64,000 nucleotides of DNA from Rhyzopertha dominica (lineage: Eukaryota > Arthropoda > Insecta > Coleoptera > Bostrichidae), in contig QCXZ01000064.1 of NCBI GenBank assembly GCA_025024175.1, positions 16,182,001 to 16,246,000 of the forward strand, given 5' to 3'. Both the position numbers and the translations under genes were made by a program. The notes beneath the pieces are model-generated. The model saw only the letters and a list, made by a program, of their open reading frames with translations, did not search any database and had not been told where the DNA came from. This document shows positions 24,101 through 36,225 of the stretch, piece after piece; position 1 is the first letter of the stretch, and each line of letters begins with the position of its first letter.

Positions 24101-27100
24101 AACTGCAGATTGACCCGCGGGTCCTGCTGAACCAACACAGACAACGAAGCTTCCGCCTAACTCAATACTTTTGACCTGGGGCCATGTTGACACACCCGTG
24201 CATAATCCCATTCAATCTCGCCGCTGCCCAATTTAAATTTCTATAATATCCCTAAAGTACAGTATAAATTCTCTGGGTATTGTAGATTCGAAGTGTGCGC
24301 CCGTCGATCCGCGGTTTGCTTTTAATCCTGGGCCGGTCGCTTCAAGTTAAAGGCAAATATTGCAGAATGGATGTCGGTGAAATCGTTAATGGGAAGTGCA
24401 CACCGCTTCTGAAGCTATATGTGATTACCGTCAATGTACTGGCGGTTCCGCACTCATTCGATAGATTAACGCCCCAATGAACACTGGATGAGCAGTCTGT
24501 GCAAATCCGGGCTTGGCAGTGAATTGTAAAAAGTCGTGAACTGGAAGTAAATCTTCATTCTTTAAAGAATAATGGGACTGTGCCTAATAACCACACCTAC
24601 AGGCGGTTGAGGCTGTACAATACGAGCACAGAAATACCAATGGGATGTGTACTAAGCCCAAATATATAAATAATAAAATTATAACAAAAACCCCGAGTTT
24701 AATAATAATAATCTTCTCATGTATACTATTGCTTATTGTTTCAATCTCAGCCTACTGCTCTCGAAAATCGGCAGACCAGCGAGATAAACTGACCACTAGT
24801 AAACTTGCAATTTACAAAACATTTTTTTTAAATGACGATAATAAGAAAACCCCCAAATATGTCTGTACTATCCCACCCCAGCGCCAGTCTCCTGTACCTT
24901 CTATACCTACTGTTCAAAATACGAAATAATGTTTTATACCGAACTTATCAATATTACTGGGCTACCCATTTCAAAATTATTTTCAAATACGGTGGACATC
25001 CTGTTATATTGAAAATGTATTCCAACTACGACATTTCAAATGGAACACCCTGTATATTATCGTATTTTTGGATTCCTTATTGAATTCTAATGTCACTTTT
25101 TAACTATACCCGAGGTGTACCTTATGTCAATTTGCACAAATTTTGACGCTTGCAGTGCTTAAGGAAATCTCTATGTTACCACTATTTGTTGACATTTTCT
25201 CCTCACCGATTGATACGATATATAGATTGAACTCTAGACAAATTCAAACAGGGATAAGTTGATTTTTTTAGATAGAAGATTACCTACCAATACTTTTATG
25301 CACATGTGGTTGGACGGTTGGATGCATATGGCGGTCGCTATGATATGCTTGTGGTACTCGAGATATTTGGGAAAAACTGTTATTTCTATTGCCAGAGCAT
25401 TTGAGAGTTAATGATTGTGACAATTTAAGTTGAGTTTTGTTAAGCGTTTCTTAGCGATTTTTTAAAATATGTTTCAAGAATGGAGAATGTGGTAAAAATC
25501 CATTGTCATCGTCCAGAATGTATGCTATGCGTTTTCCGATTTCCTCGGAAAATCACCTTCAAAAAACAGTTGGATAAGTTTGAGCGCAGTGGATGATCGT
25601 ATTACCCTAAAAAATTCGAATCCACAATGGAGTTACTTAAAAAGCAATTTTTGTTACTAGCGTCAGTTCAACAAAATCCGCAAGTGTCACCCTAACGGTC
25701 AAACTTGTCTGCATTTTTGAAGTAAGAGTTAGAAATCTCTTATTGCACATTCCACTAGCAACGCTTTTAAACAAAAACTTCTTAAGCAGGTGGATTGGTC
25801 GTAAAGAATGCATGCATTTCCGGTATAAGCAGACGCCGCTATATATGAAAATAGTTTTAAAAACTCAGCCAAGTAACCCTCTATATGAATAGAAGAAATT
25901 GAACAATTTAAACGCAGTAGCGAAGTACTCTTGTACTCACACTCAACTTTTTATGGCCTGTGCAGTGAAAAGCATCATCATTACCAAAAGACTAAAAATT
26001 AATTGTAATCTTAGTAGTAAAGTTTAAATTTACTTGGTATTCTATTGTTTCAAAATGTTTTTAACAAAAATCATTACAAGTGCCGCAATTTCGATCTCAT
26101 CTGTCCCTACACAACTAAAATATCTAATCCAAGCCTAACACAATCCTGAAGAAAGAAAATGTAAAGCACATTTTGATAATCCGCATTCTCTCAAAGCGTT
26201 AGCCAATCATTTCTTATGATTTGGTTACATACATCGGCATAATTGAAAATAAAATTTTTTTATTAGTACTTACCAGCAGCAAGATCAAGGTATGTAAAAA
26301 TTTAATCTTACCTGAAACAAAAACACTCTATTAGATTTTTTATAACTTAATAAGCAAATAAGCAAAGTTTCACAAGGGATACTAATACAAATTTTACCTT
26401 TCGATTAATGCTAAACATTGTTCATATTAAGAACGAACAACCTAACCTACTAATGCCCCTCTTTGCAAAAGATTTGACATAAGTTACAAAATGAACCTCA
26501 CTTTTCTACAAATTCCTTGAATTAGAAGTAGCTAGTGAAAACTTCTTTTTGAAACTTCGGTACAAAGTATCTTCTGGCTAGCGAGAAATTCTTAAGGATC
26601 AGAATATCCACTACAAAATGTGACAGTAGATTAGTCGATTGTCATAATTAGGAAGGCGAGCGAAAATTCACGTGAGAAACTCTAGTATGCAATTGGAAGG
26701 CCTCGTTTAATAAATTTTCTACGTATATTTTGGGAACACGTAGTACCAACTATTTTCTGCTTATTATATAGTGCCCTTTTATGGGGAGCAGTTCGGGCAT
26801 CGTGCCAGTTGTTTTTTTTTCTTCTTAAGCTTTTCTGTAGATAAAGTGACGTTGTCTTTCAGCAGCTAGGACTATCTATTTTTGCCTAATATACATCGAC
26901 AAACGGAACAGACAAATCGAATCCAAGTAGTCAAATATGAATATGCGGTATTTAATCGGAAAGAAAAAAAGCAGATAGCATTATATAAAGATGGAGAGAC
27001 GTTTAAAAATAAATTTTTCCAACTGTAGATTGTAGATAAAATACCTACTACAACGTGGATCTTGCGACAACGAGTAAATTCCAAAATTGAAACTAACGCT

Positions 27101-28136
27101 TAGAGCGTTGCTAGATATGGAGTATTGGGCACAAAGTAAAAGGTATGTCAATGCATGTAGTCCAATCAACAGGAATAGGACGAAAAAATGACTCCATCTT
27201 GCAGGTCTTCGCCTACCCGCAAACCACTAAATTTTATAATACACGTGCGCCTTTCTACACCGATTGTCGATCAAAATCATTTATTAATCACAAGCATTTA
27301 TTGCACCCCCTGATTGTCAAAACGCTGCAGTGATTAATGACTCAAAAGGTGCCCGATCATAGGTATTTAATTACAGTCAAATCGGGATCGTTCCAATAAT
27401 ACCGAAACACAGAATGCAAATTCCTCCGTGAGTTTGCAACAAAGCCCCGCATTTAGCTGCAGGATGAATGAAAGCAATTAGTGGGCAGCTGGAGATACTG
27501 AGAAAGCACCGAAGAAATTTAAATACAAGATAATCCAGAGTTGTAGGTCTCTCAACCAAAGGTCGTGCGTGTTATAAGACGTTAAATGTTTATGAAAGAC
27601 ATACTGTTACAAATTGCCTTCTGTATTAATTCTGTTACAGACCGCAAAGTTAAAAGCAAGTAATCTGTGGGTACCATTCGATTATTATTAAGGTTTGCCA
27701 CAGTATCATGTAGTTTATTGCCACAATTATCTTCTCCCCTTTCCCCTTAATAGCAACTTTTGAATTGTACACAATGGATTCGGCTTTAGTATCAAACAGT
27801 AGAAGAAAATATCTTATTTTTTAACTATTGCAGTACTAAGAATCAACTATTCATAAATATTTACATCAATTTCAGTAAAAGAGCAGGCCAAGAGCTAACT
27901 TTTTTTGTAACACGTCTTTATTTCATATTGTCATTGAGTGTTAAAACAAAGGTTGTTTACATTCACAACACTTTTGGAACTCATCCTATGAAACAGTAAA
28001 TGATGGCTTGTTAAGTATACCCCTTCACCATATCGACTGTCGGTTTGGTTCCTCTTCCCTAATTGTATAATGACAAGTGTGCCAAATGTTGTGACATTTG
28101 CCAAGTTTATATTATGTAGCAAATATGTAAAACAAT
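18121..28136. other. Ten kilobases of unique non-coding DNA with GC-balanced islands
   Basis: No gene is supported. GC-balanced islands stand out at about 19320-19990 and 24040-24520 against the AT-rich background. A (CA)6 run is at 18181-18192. Three degenerate copies of a short motif (AAAGCTTGCCATGGAAG-like) lie at about 23557, 23611 and 23645. A part rich in 'ggacatcctg' and 'acaccctgtat' around 24995-25060 resembles dispersed insect DNA repeats, but no ends were defined. TATA-like strings at 19880 and 23506 have no gene downstream. Confidence 0.45.
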
Positions 28137-28427
28137 TATTGAAATAAATCATCTTCCCTGGTCAGGTCACTCTCACCCTGCTACTAGTTTCGCTCTAATG
28201 GGGCTCATCAGGTAGGGTTATAGAGTAAACTGACCAAAGCACACTGTCGCCTTCAACTGCGGCGTGTGGACTCGAGTGTGAAAGAGCTGATGCCATCAGT
28301 GCCATCTAAGCGGAACTCTATGAGCTGGGCGGTCTATAACTGTGATAAATAACAACCTAATGCAGGTTCCTGTCGATGGCTTCGGAGAAGCTAATCCGTA
28401 AGCAGGATGAAATAAATCATCTGTTAC
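28137..28427 (-). repeat. Hammerhead-bearing repeat unit, minus orientation
   Basis: This unit is the reverse complement of the tandem units that follow at 28428-28880. In ribozyme-sense orientation it runs from GATGATTTATTTCATCC at the 28427 side to the same GATGATTTATTTC string at about 28140, so it is one permuted unit of about 290 bp. Compared with the plus units it has an additional stretch near 28237-28285. It carries the best-preserved hammerhead core (28165-28235). Confidence 0.8.
28165..28235 (-). ncRNA. Candidate type I hammerhead ribozyme
   Basis: On the minus strand the invariant box CTGATGA (28211-28205) is followed by stem II GCCCC-ATTA-GAGC, GAAA (28191-28188), and then ACTAGTA, in which AC/GT can form a two-pair stem III with cleavage after GTA. 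The arms outside pair as stem I: ACCCT with AGGGT, ACTCT with AGAGT, and GGTC with GACC, separated by internal loops. This is the full type I layout (stem I, core, stem II, core, short stem III). One stem II mismatch and one near the foot of stem I are present. Very short stem III hammerheads are known to work best as dimers, which fits a repeated unit. Activity is not shown. Confidence 0.7.
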
Positions 28428-28468
28428 AGGCGACGGTCTATTTTGATCAGATTACTTTCTACCCCTGC

Positions 28469-28490
28469 CTGATGAGCTCAAATAGCGAAA
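28469..28490 (+). ncRNA. Degenerate hammerhead core, first plus unit
   Basis: CTGATGA is followed by GCTCAAATAGC (3-bp stem II) and GAAA at 28487-28490. The next bases TTATT replace the CTAGT seen in the other units, so stem III and the cleavage site are lost. It is probably inactive. Confidence 0.5.
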
Positions 28491-28689
28491 TTATTCGAAG
28501 GTTGAGTGAATTGACCATCACATATGATTTATTTCATCGTGCTTACGGAGTAGCTTTTCAGATGGCAGCGACATGCACCTGCAGTAGGTCGATGTCTATG
28601 ATAGTTATAGACCGCTTAACTAGCAAAGTTCCGCTTAGCAGGCACTGAGGGCATCAGTCTGCTTTGGTCAGAGTACTCTCTACTCCTAC

Positions 28690-28720
28690 CTGATGAACCC
28701 CAATAGGGCGAAACTAGTTT
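28690..28720 (+). ncRNA. Degenerate hammerhead core, second plus unit
   Basis: CTGATGA (28690-28696), stem II ACCCC-AATA-GGGC and GAAAC (28710-28714) are intact apart from an A·C mismatch at the foot of stem II. The following CTAGTTTTTGG does not pair well with the upstream stem I strand, unlike the minus-strand copy, so cleavage is doubtful. Confidence 0.5.
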
Positions 28721-28880
28721 TTGGCTGAGGATGAATTGAAAGGGGAAGATGATTTATTTCGTCCTGCTTATAGAGTAGCTTCTGCGATGCCATCGATGGG
28801 AACCCGCACTAGGTCAGTGTCTATCACATTTACAGACCGCCTAGCTCTCAGAATTCCGCTTAGATGGCACCGAGGGCAGG

Positions 28881-30867
28881 ATCTCTTTTACAAAGAGATA
28901 CTGTTCGATTATTTTGTTGATTTCATCATTCACATTGCTACTCGTTTGAATTATATTTCTGCAAGTACAGCTTTCAATTGACATCTGATACCTAATGTAT
29001 TTCTGTTATTGGACAGCTGGTTGGATGGATATATATACATTTCAAAGTTGTGTTGAAAGAACTATAAGCAGTTGCCCGTTTACACTGTTTTTCTTTATGT
29101 TGAATAAATGACCCTTTTTTACAGTGTACCGTCGGCTTGTTAAACTACCCCCAATAAACATCAAGGTACGAGTAGACCTACTTCAAAACATATAGTGCCC
29201 TATATCAGGATGCCAGAGGTATTTGCGGAGGGGTTTCTAAGGCTAATTCTATATTTTGCCTTTTACCGCGAAACCGTCTCACACGATATGACACTCTAGC
29301 TGAATCTGGACTTAGCTGTACATCCCAGATCAATGTCGCTTGGCACCATTCTACACAAACAGCTTTGAGTAGCTTCGACAAGGGTAAGATCCAAAACGGG
29401 TGGTGTGCATAACTGTACGTGGCAAGAAATTTTTGAGTCGAGTAATCACAGGTTATGTTGCTGTACCAAGGGCATCTCGAAACTGCGGCAAAAATCGTAA
29501 CCATTACATGTCGGAAGCAGTCTTAGGTACCATCTTTGACTACCATGAATGACCCCGAACCAATCAGAACGTTTCCGTCGCTCATAGTAATTTTGTTCAA
29601 ATCATTCTCTCCATACTCGCATCACTCAAGATTCTCTTATGCTACTAAAGCGATCCTTTAGAAAGTCACTTAATAAATTAAATCTACTGGGTAATTTTTG
29701 CAATCCACAGAAAAGGTCGCAAAAGATCGGGGTAGAATACAAATGCAGAGGTCGTATAGGTACATATAAAGTGGTAAATTGATAGGGCTGAAACTGGAGC
29801 TCCTGAAAACGCTATCACTTATGTTGGCCCGCCGGGCGATTTTTGATTTTGTAATTTAATTTTAAAAATTATCAATTTTGCCATCTTGATACATTTAGAA
29901 AAACAATTTTGAAATAAACCTACAAAAATTAAGTAGGTGAAAAGAAAAACCAGTATCACATTAATAGAGATTATAAAGGTTAATAATAATAATAGATAGA
30001 GTTTTGTAGTAATTTTTCTGTTTTTAAATAACAAATAAAAACTTGTTTGTTTCGTAACAATTTTGCTTTCTTCCGAAAACGTCTCAACCTAAACACCTAC
30101 CTAAACCTAACTTAACTTTGAGTGCGGCCCATTCATAAATTACGCTTCGTCAATGTGGCTCGTGAATTCATTTGGGTTGGCCAATCCTGGTCTAGATACT
30201 TCCACGCTTCAATATATAACCAGCTTTAAACTTCATGAAATTGTGCTCCAGCGCGACGTCAATTCAGAAAATGCAGCCGCAAATGCACGCAAAATAACGC
30301 CGTTCGATACAAAATCGCGCACCACAATGCATCCTTTCAAAACTATTTCCAACATGGTCGTACTCGGACCGAACAATACGCGTTTAAGAAGCGGTCAATG
30401 GATTTGGCGAACAATCGGGGGTCTGTTGCGGCCGCACAATTGGAAACCAGTTGTTATAATGGGTGTTGCATGTCTTCGGCACGCGCGGCCACCGTCGGTC
30501 AGTACGTTTCACGAACATTTTAAGGATATTTCGTGAATGGCGCTAATCCCATTAGAGGTGTCAAATGGTTGTGAAACGATGTAATTCGGAGGAATCTAGA
30601 CACTTTCGCTGATGGAAAAAATCGTAGGTGTCACTTGTGTAATTTGGATAAAACAGGAGGTCCATTGTTGTTGCTCATCGAGGTTCCCAGTGGTTGCTGC
30701 TCTTAAACAGTGGAATGAACTGCAACTAAAGACGTGAAGCTTTAAACAACATGCGTTTTACAGCTGACGACTGATTTTAACGAAGCCTAACGTACTATTT
30801 GAAAAGTCTGGGAGGTCATAGCAGGCAAGGCTTCTCAGATCACAGATGACATTATTATTTACAGTCC
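28881..30867. other. Non-coding stretch with weak transposon-like fragments
   Basis: A minus-strand frame at 29205-29504 contains a WCQATLIWDVQ...PDSARVSYRVRRFRG stretch that loosely recalls the Tc1-like catalytic region. The support is too weak for a call. A GC-balanced part at 30118-30800 holds a 127-residue frame without a domain. The rest is AT-rich with nothing recognised. Confidence 0.35.
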
Positions 30868-30906
30868 GTAGTATCCTTGTGTATACATATCATAGTGTGC
30901 TCACCT
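30868..30906 (+). repeat. Left member of a distant inverted repeat pair
   Basis: TTGTGTATACATATCATAG with its flanks (about 39 bp) is nearly the reverse complement of 33530-33573. The pair is 2.7 kb apart and could be the TIRs of an old DNA transposon, into which the 31.6 kb MITE inserted, or two copies of a short repeat in opposite orientation. Confidence 0.6.
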
Positions 30907-31620
30907 TATGGGATTTATCACAGACACCTATTTTGCTAATTTAACTCTGTATGGTGGCGGTACGTAGCGGTAAACATCGAAACTGCTACATGGTACTAAA
31001 TGCGGTAAATCGGAGCTTTGAATTTCGTTAAAGGGGAAATCAGACTGTACCCCTTCCATCAAACGTCTGCATTACACGACCAGGACCATGGAGCGCGGGT
31101 GAGGGAACGCAGGGGATCAAACAACTTCTAATAACAACGATTGATGTACGATATACGTGCACCTGCACGAGCCATCGAAAAATGAGCATTTTCGACTTTC
31201 GCGATTCCTCACATCATGGCATGCAAATTGCAAAGTTCCGATACGCAATGGCTATTAATAAAATCTGTATATTAAAAAACTGCTTCATACAAAGATCGCG
31301 GACAATTTATAGACGAATTTTGTTAATTTGGCTAATTAGGTAGGAGCGTTTACATTTGCGACTATACCTATTTTGATATTTATTTCGTAGATTATGAATT
31401 TTTGGTAAAGCATAGCTTTTTAATATTATGGGATTTTTTAACTTTAATTTGTATTGAACGTATGGAAGATTACTATCTATCTGTATATTAACAATCCTAT
31501 TAGGTAACATTTTGGATAAAGAAGACGTGTTAAAAGTTAAACTAATATGGAATTTATGAAATTAAATGCTCCCCATATGAAAAAAGTACACTGGCCAAAC
31601 ACAATATAGGTGCCTAAGCA
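30907..31620. other. Non-coding stretch, nothing recognised
   Basis: Unique DNA without a supported frame. The minus frame at 31307-31510 is a lysine/asparagine-rich translation of AT-rich sequence. Confidence 0.4.
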
Positions 31621-31623
31621 TTA

Positions 31624-32211
31624 AGCCGGGTCTACATTAGTAAAAATTTGCGTTGTGCAGTGTGCGCGGTAAAAATGTATTTTAATAATGTAGTGCATAC
31701 GTGTGAGGCGCATAAAAATCAACGTAAAAATATCTGTCGCGCACGATGCATGCTATCCGTCGGTTGGTGGTTCTTTTGACGAACATCAAAAGGAATTTGC
31801 GCTAAAACATAAACGCTATGTAGACGCTTCAAAAATGAAAACAACATTTGCTGCAAAACACATACTAAGCACAATAGATATTTTCTTGCTGTTGACATCA
31901 GGGTATAAGGTCTTCATGTCAGATGTTTGAATTCTCTGAATTACTGTTAGTGTAACTGGTCTAAAGAAGATGTGCCACGTTCATTGCCCTGTATAATTTG
32001 ATATCAAAACAGAATAACCAGAAAAGCAAAAAAAAAGATTAAGACTTCTAGAACAAACCACTGTATCACAGAAAAGCAATCGATTGGGATGGCAGTATTT
32101 CCCGAAGTCTAAAATCAACTGCAAATCTATGAAGGTGCTGCTTTTTTGACGCACGGGCCGAGTGCTTACGAACAGCAGACAAAACAAATTTTTAATAATG
32201 TGGACCTAGCT
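31624..32211. mobile_element. PIF/Harbinger-type MITE, 588 bp, TTA duplication
   Basis: The TIRs are about 33 bp with about 6 mismatches: the left begins AGCCGGGTCTACATTAGTAA and the right, read inward, begins AGCTAGGTCCACATTATTAA; both continue AAATTTG. TTA flanks both ends (31621-31623 and 32212-32214), the PIF/Harbinger signature. Inside, the frame 31703-31930 has no DDE or Myb/SANT motif that I recognise, so the copy is non-autonomous. Confidence 0.82.
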
Positions 32212-32214
32212 TTA

Positions 32215-33529
32215 GATTCAAAGGCCATAATATTCATCACGTAAACAATAGAGACAGAGAAAAGTCCCCACTAGAACTGCATAATATGGAAGCAGCAGAT
32301 CCCGGATTTATCATAACCAACGTCAAAAACATAAAACTGTTAACACGTGTCGAACTTGATCCCCTTAGAGACTATTTATCTATATGAAACGCATTTTAAA
32401 CCACCTGCCTAACACAGATCTTTCACGCCTCGAAATAACCCACTTAACACAAGAGAATAGCCGAATATGTAATATAAACAAATTCTTCCCCATATGTTTG
32501 ACTGGCTTTTATTGTTTTGATTAGTTATAGTTGTTAAGCCACTGAAGAGTTTAGCGGAGAGGTTGAAATGCTGGCATTTAGGTATTACTGGTTTTGCGAA
32601 AATTTAATTTGGAAATAGAATTTAAAGACGTATTTGGTTATAACACATTAACAACAGATCCATTTATTCTTATTATTTGTCTCTTTACCCAATTATCTTC
32701 AAGTTTTTGAACATAAGTTCCTATTGATCCTATTAAAGTTATCACAGCACATCTCTTATTATGTTACATTAGGTATCCGAAACCGTATGTCATTTACTAC
32801 ATAGTCAATGAAATAACAAACATTGTAGCCTGACCTACCCGCACACGACCTGTCTTCGGGAGTCTCGTTTGTCAAGGTTTGCAAGACTGTTTTATTGCTC
32901 GTTCGATTGTTTTTCCAAGTATTATCGCACGGACCGTCTGGTTATAATAAAACATATATCTGAGATTTGAACTGCTGCGGGACAGTAAACGTAATATTGA
33001 ATGATCTGATTTCTTTTGCCTGTAGACAAAGTTATAGATAGGTAGTCAATAAATCGTACGAGGAATAACAACCCAAGCATTTATAAAAAACCGAGTTCAT
33101 CTTTTAATGGGATATCCTGCGATAGGCGTAGGCGTTACTCTTAGAAAGCTATGTTGGCAGTTTGTATTTTGCATATAAGTTCACGAACATTTACGGAGAT
33201 TACACGTTCTTTATACGAACTAAAAAATTATTTGTAAGACAGTATGGCTGCATAAAACATAAGATTTTGCTTTTACTACGTATTATAATACAAATTTATA
33301 TGGATATACTATTTATGATTGGAACTCGTATTTTGCATTCGCATAACTATAGCATCACTTGGCAACATCGGCAAAGGAACGGTTTTAAAGTAGGGGACGT
33401 GAGGGGTACTCAAAATGCCGGTAACGTCAATTACTTCTATTTTACAAATTCGTTACAGCGCCATCAAACGTCTGCCCCCAGAAACACTCGCATTTCGCCC
33501 CCAAAATCTGTCCATTTTTTCGCAATGTA
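32215..33529. other. Non-coding stretch, nothing recognised
   Basis: AT-rich unique sequence. The 122-residue frame at 33162-33530 has no domain and runs into the inverted repeat at its end. Confidence 0.4.
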
Positions 33530-33573
33530 GGTGAGCACACTATAATATGTATACACAAGGGTAGTATGTAAAA
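33530..33573 (-). repeat. Right member of a distant inverted repeat pair
   Basis: GGTGAGCACACTATAATATG and its continuation are the near reverse complement of 30868-30906 (about 36 of 39 positions). Confidence 0.6.
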
Positions 33574-36090
33574 GTAGACACATCTTATACCGCATTTTTG
33601 GGTCATTTTGTGAAAAATTTTTGTGTCATCTAGCGGTAGCTTTATGAACTACTGTATGTTACGGCCGGCACGTATTGAAAAAGTCAAGCGAAAAAAGAGT
33701 TAAGTAAAATAAAATCACTTTGAATGATTAATATTTGTCATATTCATTTTACCTCAAATTTAACTAACTCCTCTACAACGTATTTAAAGTACACGTATCC
33801 ACGACAAACTTACTGGTATCTCAAAGATGCAGCCACCCCAGACTTTTAAACGATACCTTGTGGTGGATGGTAATTGAAAATTGACAACTAGCAGTGAGTT
33901 AATTATCACTTGGCGAATACAACGATATTTTAGAAGAAGGGCAGGATTATACAGTAATATTAACCCATTTTTATATTCAGTCTTAGGACAAAATCTCCAA
34001 AATTAACAGAACTATTAAAGGACACACAAAAAATGTTGTTATCGATGCCGTGATTAAATAACATTTTTTTCCGTTAGGAAATGTAAAAGAAGAGCGATTT
34101 ACTGATAAAGACTCCGGTGATGGAAATTTTGTTGTCTTGGATAATTAGCCGGAGTACAGACTAGAAGTGAAGCAGAAGTACAGCCAATACCATCTACATA
34201 TATAAGCCAGCAGGCATGACACTCTAAAAGTTCTATGACATACTACTTTTATAAAAGATGGGTGAAAAACATTTATTATATAGAAAAACTTTTACAGTTG
34301 TTCTTTTTTAGTAGTAGGCCTATAAACCANTTTCTGGCATTTTTTCCATAAAATGGACACTCACACAGAGCTTCACAAACAGCTTAAAGCATTGTTGTTA
34401 TCACAAATAATTATCATGGGTGTTTGAGCAATTATCTATCGTTTTTTCTGTTATCATATTCTCATATGTGCACTGGAGAATGTGAGTGCTAAACAAGGGA
34501 CTTGTGTTCTTGCACAGAACTATCCAGTGGCCAAAAAATTAATGTCATCATAAACCTTTCCTCTGCACTGACTGTTTCGTTAATTATACCAAAAGTTCAC
34601 TCTTCACTGCTAAAAATAAAAAAAAGCCCAGATCATAGTATAAAAAGTGGTACTTTCATTGTTAAGCGTTGTAAGGGCGTACATATGTATACACACATTT
34701 CTTAAAAACTAATCAAAACCCGTAGTTGGAAACATGACCAGCTATGGTGTTCCGAAATTTGTAGTGACAAAGAAAACTGCTAAGCCTGTATATAACTTTT
34801 CCCGATGTAAAAAACAGGCCACCTCCTTTTATGCTAGTGAACTCAAACAGATATTAGGGCTGCGTGCAATAGAAAAAAAACTAATTTCTTAAGCCAAAAG
34901 CTGTAATGTAGTGTTCCATACAATACAGCTTTTTCTGAATCTACCAAGCTTTAAAAAGGGCACCTTATTATGGCAATGCGGATGTGATATGCTCTAATAG
35001 GTTTATTCCTAAATAAACCGAATAAAAATTTCCGTAACCTCATTTGTGCAAAATTCTATGTTTTAAAACTATTATACTGATGATCTCCAATCACGTTCAG
35101 TTTTGTGTCACTTGCGTTTTATGAGATATGCTGAACCCCAATCGCATGCTGTCGATGTGTCTTGATATCAAGCAGTTTTACCAGTACGGATACTGATGCA
35201 TGAATGATTTATAGGACCGCATTCACCCTCCCCGCATCAAAAATCTTATCACATCACCATAAATCCCGAACAAGTTTATGACACAGCGGGTCTGAGTAAA
35301 AAGCATCCCGTGAAACTTGTGCGCAACAATTTGACAGGACATCTATAAGAAAACGAAAACTTACCTAGAGAGAGTGATATATTCCATCTCGAAACATTTA
35401 TATTTACGTGGAAAGTGTTTTTCCGCGTATTGATACGGACTGTCGTAAACTTTGGGCCGTTTTTTATAACTTAGGATGTTATGATCAGATGTAGTGGTGC
35501 ATTAGAGGGAAAGATGACATCAAGAAGTGTGTATTCGACAGTTTCTTGTTTATACTGATTCTAAATACAAACGCTGCAATTATTTCTCTTACACACTTAA
35601 AAATGTTTGTTTGATTGAAGAAAATAATTTATTTGCTTCAAGAAGAATCGTGTTTAAATCATAATGGCTTTCTTGCCAACAAAATTTTATTTTAGAGACT
35701 TGTTTGAACTGAAGACAATTACGTCATGGTGATAATATACAATTTTTGTTGCAAGCTGAGTTTTCTTGAATTATTATTATTATTTCTCTTGCATTTAATT
35801 AGTTTTTTGCTTCCTGCAATATACTTTTGACTGGTGGAACATTTAATTGCTTCAATTTTAGAATGATAGGCTTGCTTCAAAAAAAGTTTGTTTGGAATAA
35901 AATATTTTTCTGTTTAGTTTAAAATACAGACTCATTAATTCATTAATAAAATGGATTGAAAATAAACACATTTTTAACTCAGTATATACTTCAGTTGCTT
36001 ATACGCATTTCGTAAATGAAAGACGGTGGCAGTGTATTGTGTAGGTTTTGAGGTTTGTGCTAGCCATTATTATTTTCACCAGTGTAGTAG
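33574..36090. other. Non-coding stretch, nothing recognised
   Basis: AT-rich unique DNA with one unresolved base at 34330 and short T-rich and ATT runs. No supported gene or RNA. Confidence 0.45.
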
Positions 36091-36096
36091 GTACAG

Positions 36097-36225
36097 TATG
36101 TTGGATGTCTCGCATACGATGGATTTGAAGAATTTATTGAAGAGCTAGGAGTTGGAGCATTACAAAAGACCAAAGACTTGTTTAGTGCAACAACGATGAT
36201 GGTTAACCTAGTTTCTAAGATGTAA
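36097..36225 (+). other. Possible 3'-terminal coding exon (uncertain)
   Basis: Directly after a TTTTCACC...GGTACAG stretch that could act as a 3' splice site, an open frame of 42 codons ends in TAA. It includes YDGFEEFIEELGVGAL and LFSATTMMVNLVSKM. The acidic/hydrophobic alternation and lack of Asn/Lys runs look more protein-like than neighbouring AT-driven frames. No family is recognised and 42 codons can be open by chance. Confidence 0.2.

Larger units (their letters stand above)
28428..28880 (+). repeat. Two tandem hammerhead-bearing repeat units, plus orientation
   Basis: CTGATGA occurs at 28469-28475 and again at 28690-28696, giving a period of 221 bp. Shared blocks are ATGATTTATTTC[AG]TC, TGCTTA..GAGTAGCTT, TAGGTC[AG][GA]TGTCTAT, ACAGACCGC and CCGCTTAG. 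The second unit stops near 28880. Short frames (28376-28648, 28721-28981) follow the repeat and resemble each other only because of it. Together with the minus unit, this is a small mixed-orientation cluster similar in concept to hammerhead satellites or retrozymes. Confidence 0.8.

Noticed and set aside
29205..29504. Minus-strand frame with a weak Tc1-transposase feel (WCQATLIWDVQ)
   Set aside because: Only one short block is suggestive; no catalytic residues, no TIR or TA flanks identified.
30153..30536. 127-residue open frame in a GC-balanced part, with a nearby RRCHLCNLDK string that recalls piggyBac C-terminal zinc fingers
   Set aside because: The Cys pattern is incomplete and in another frame; no other transposase block was found.
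31050..33480. CCATCAAACGTCTG shared at about 31057 and 33462
   Set aside because: Several identical 14-mers are expected by chance in 64 kb; spacing and orientation do not match the inverted pair.
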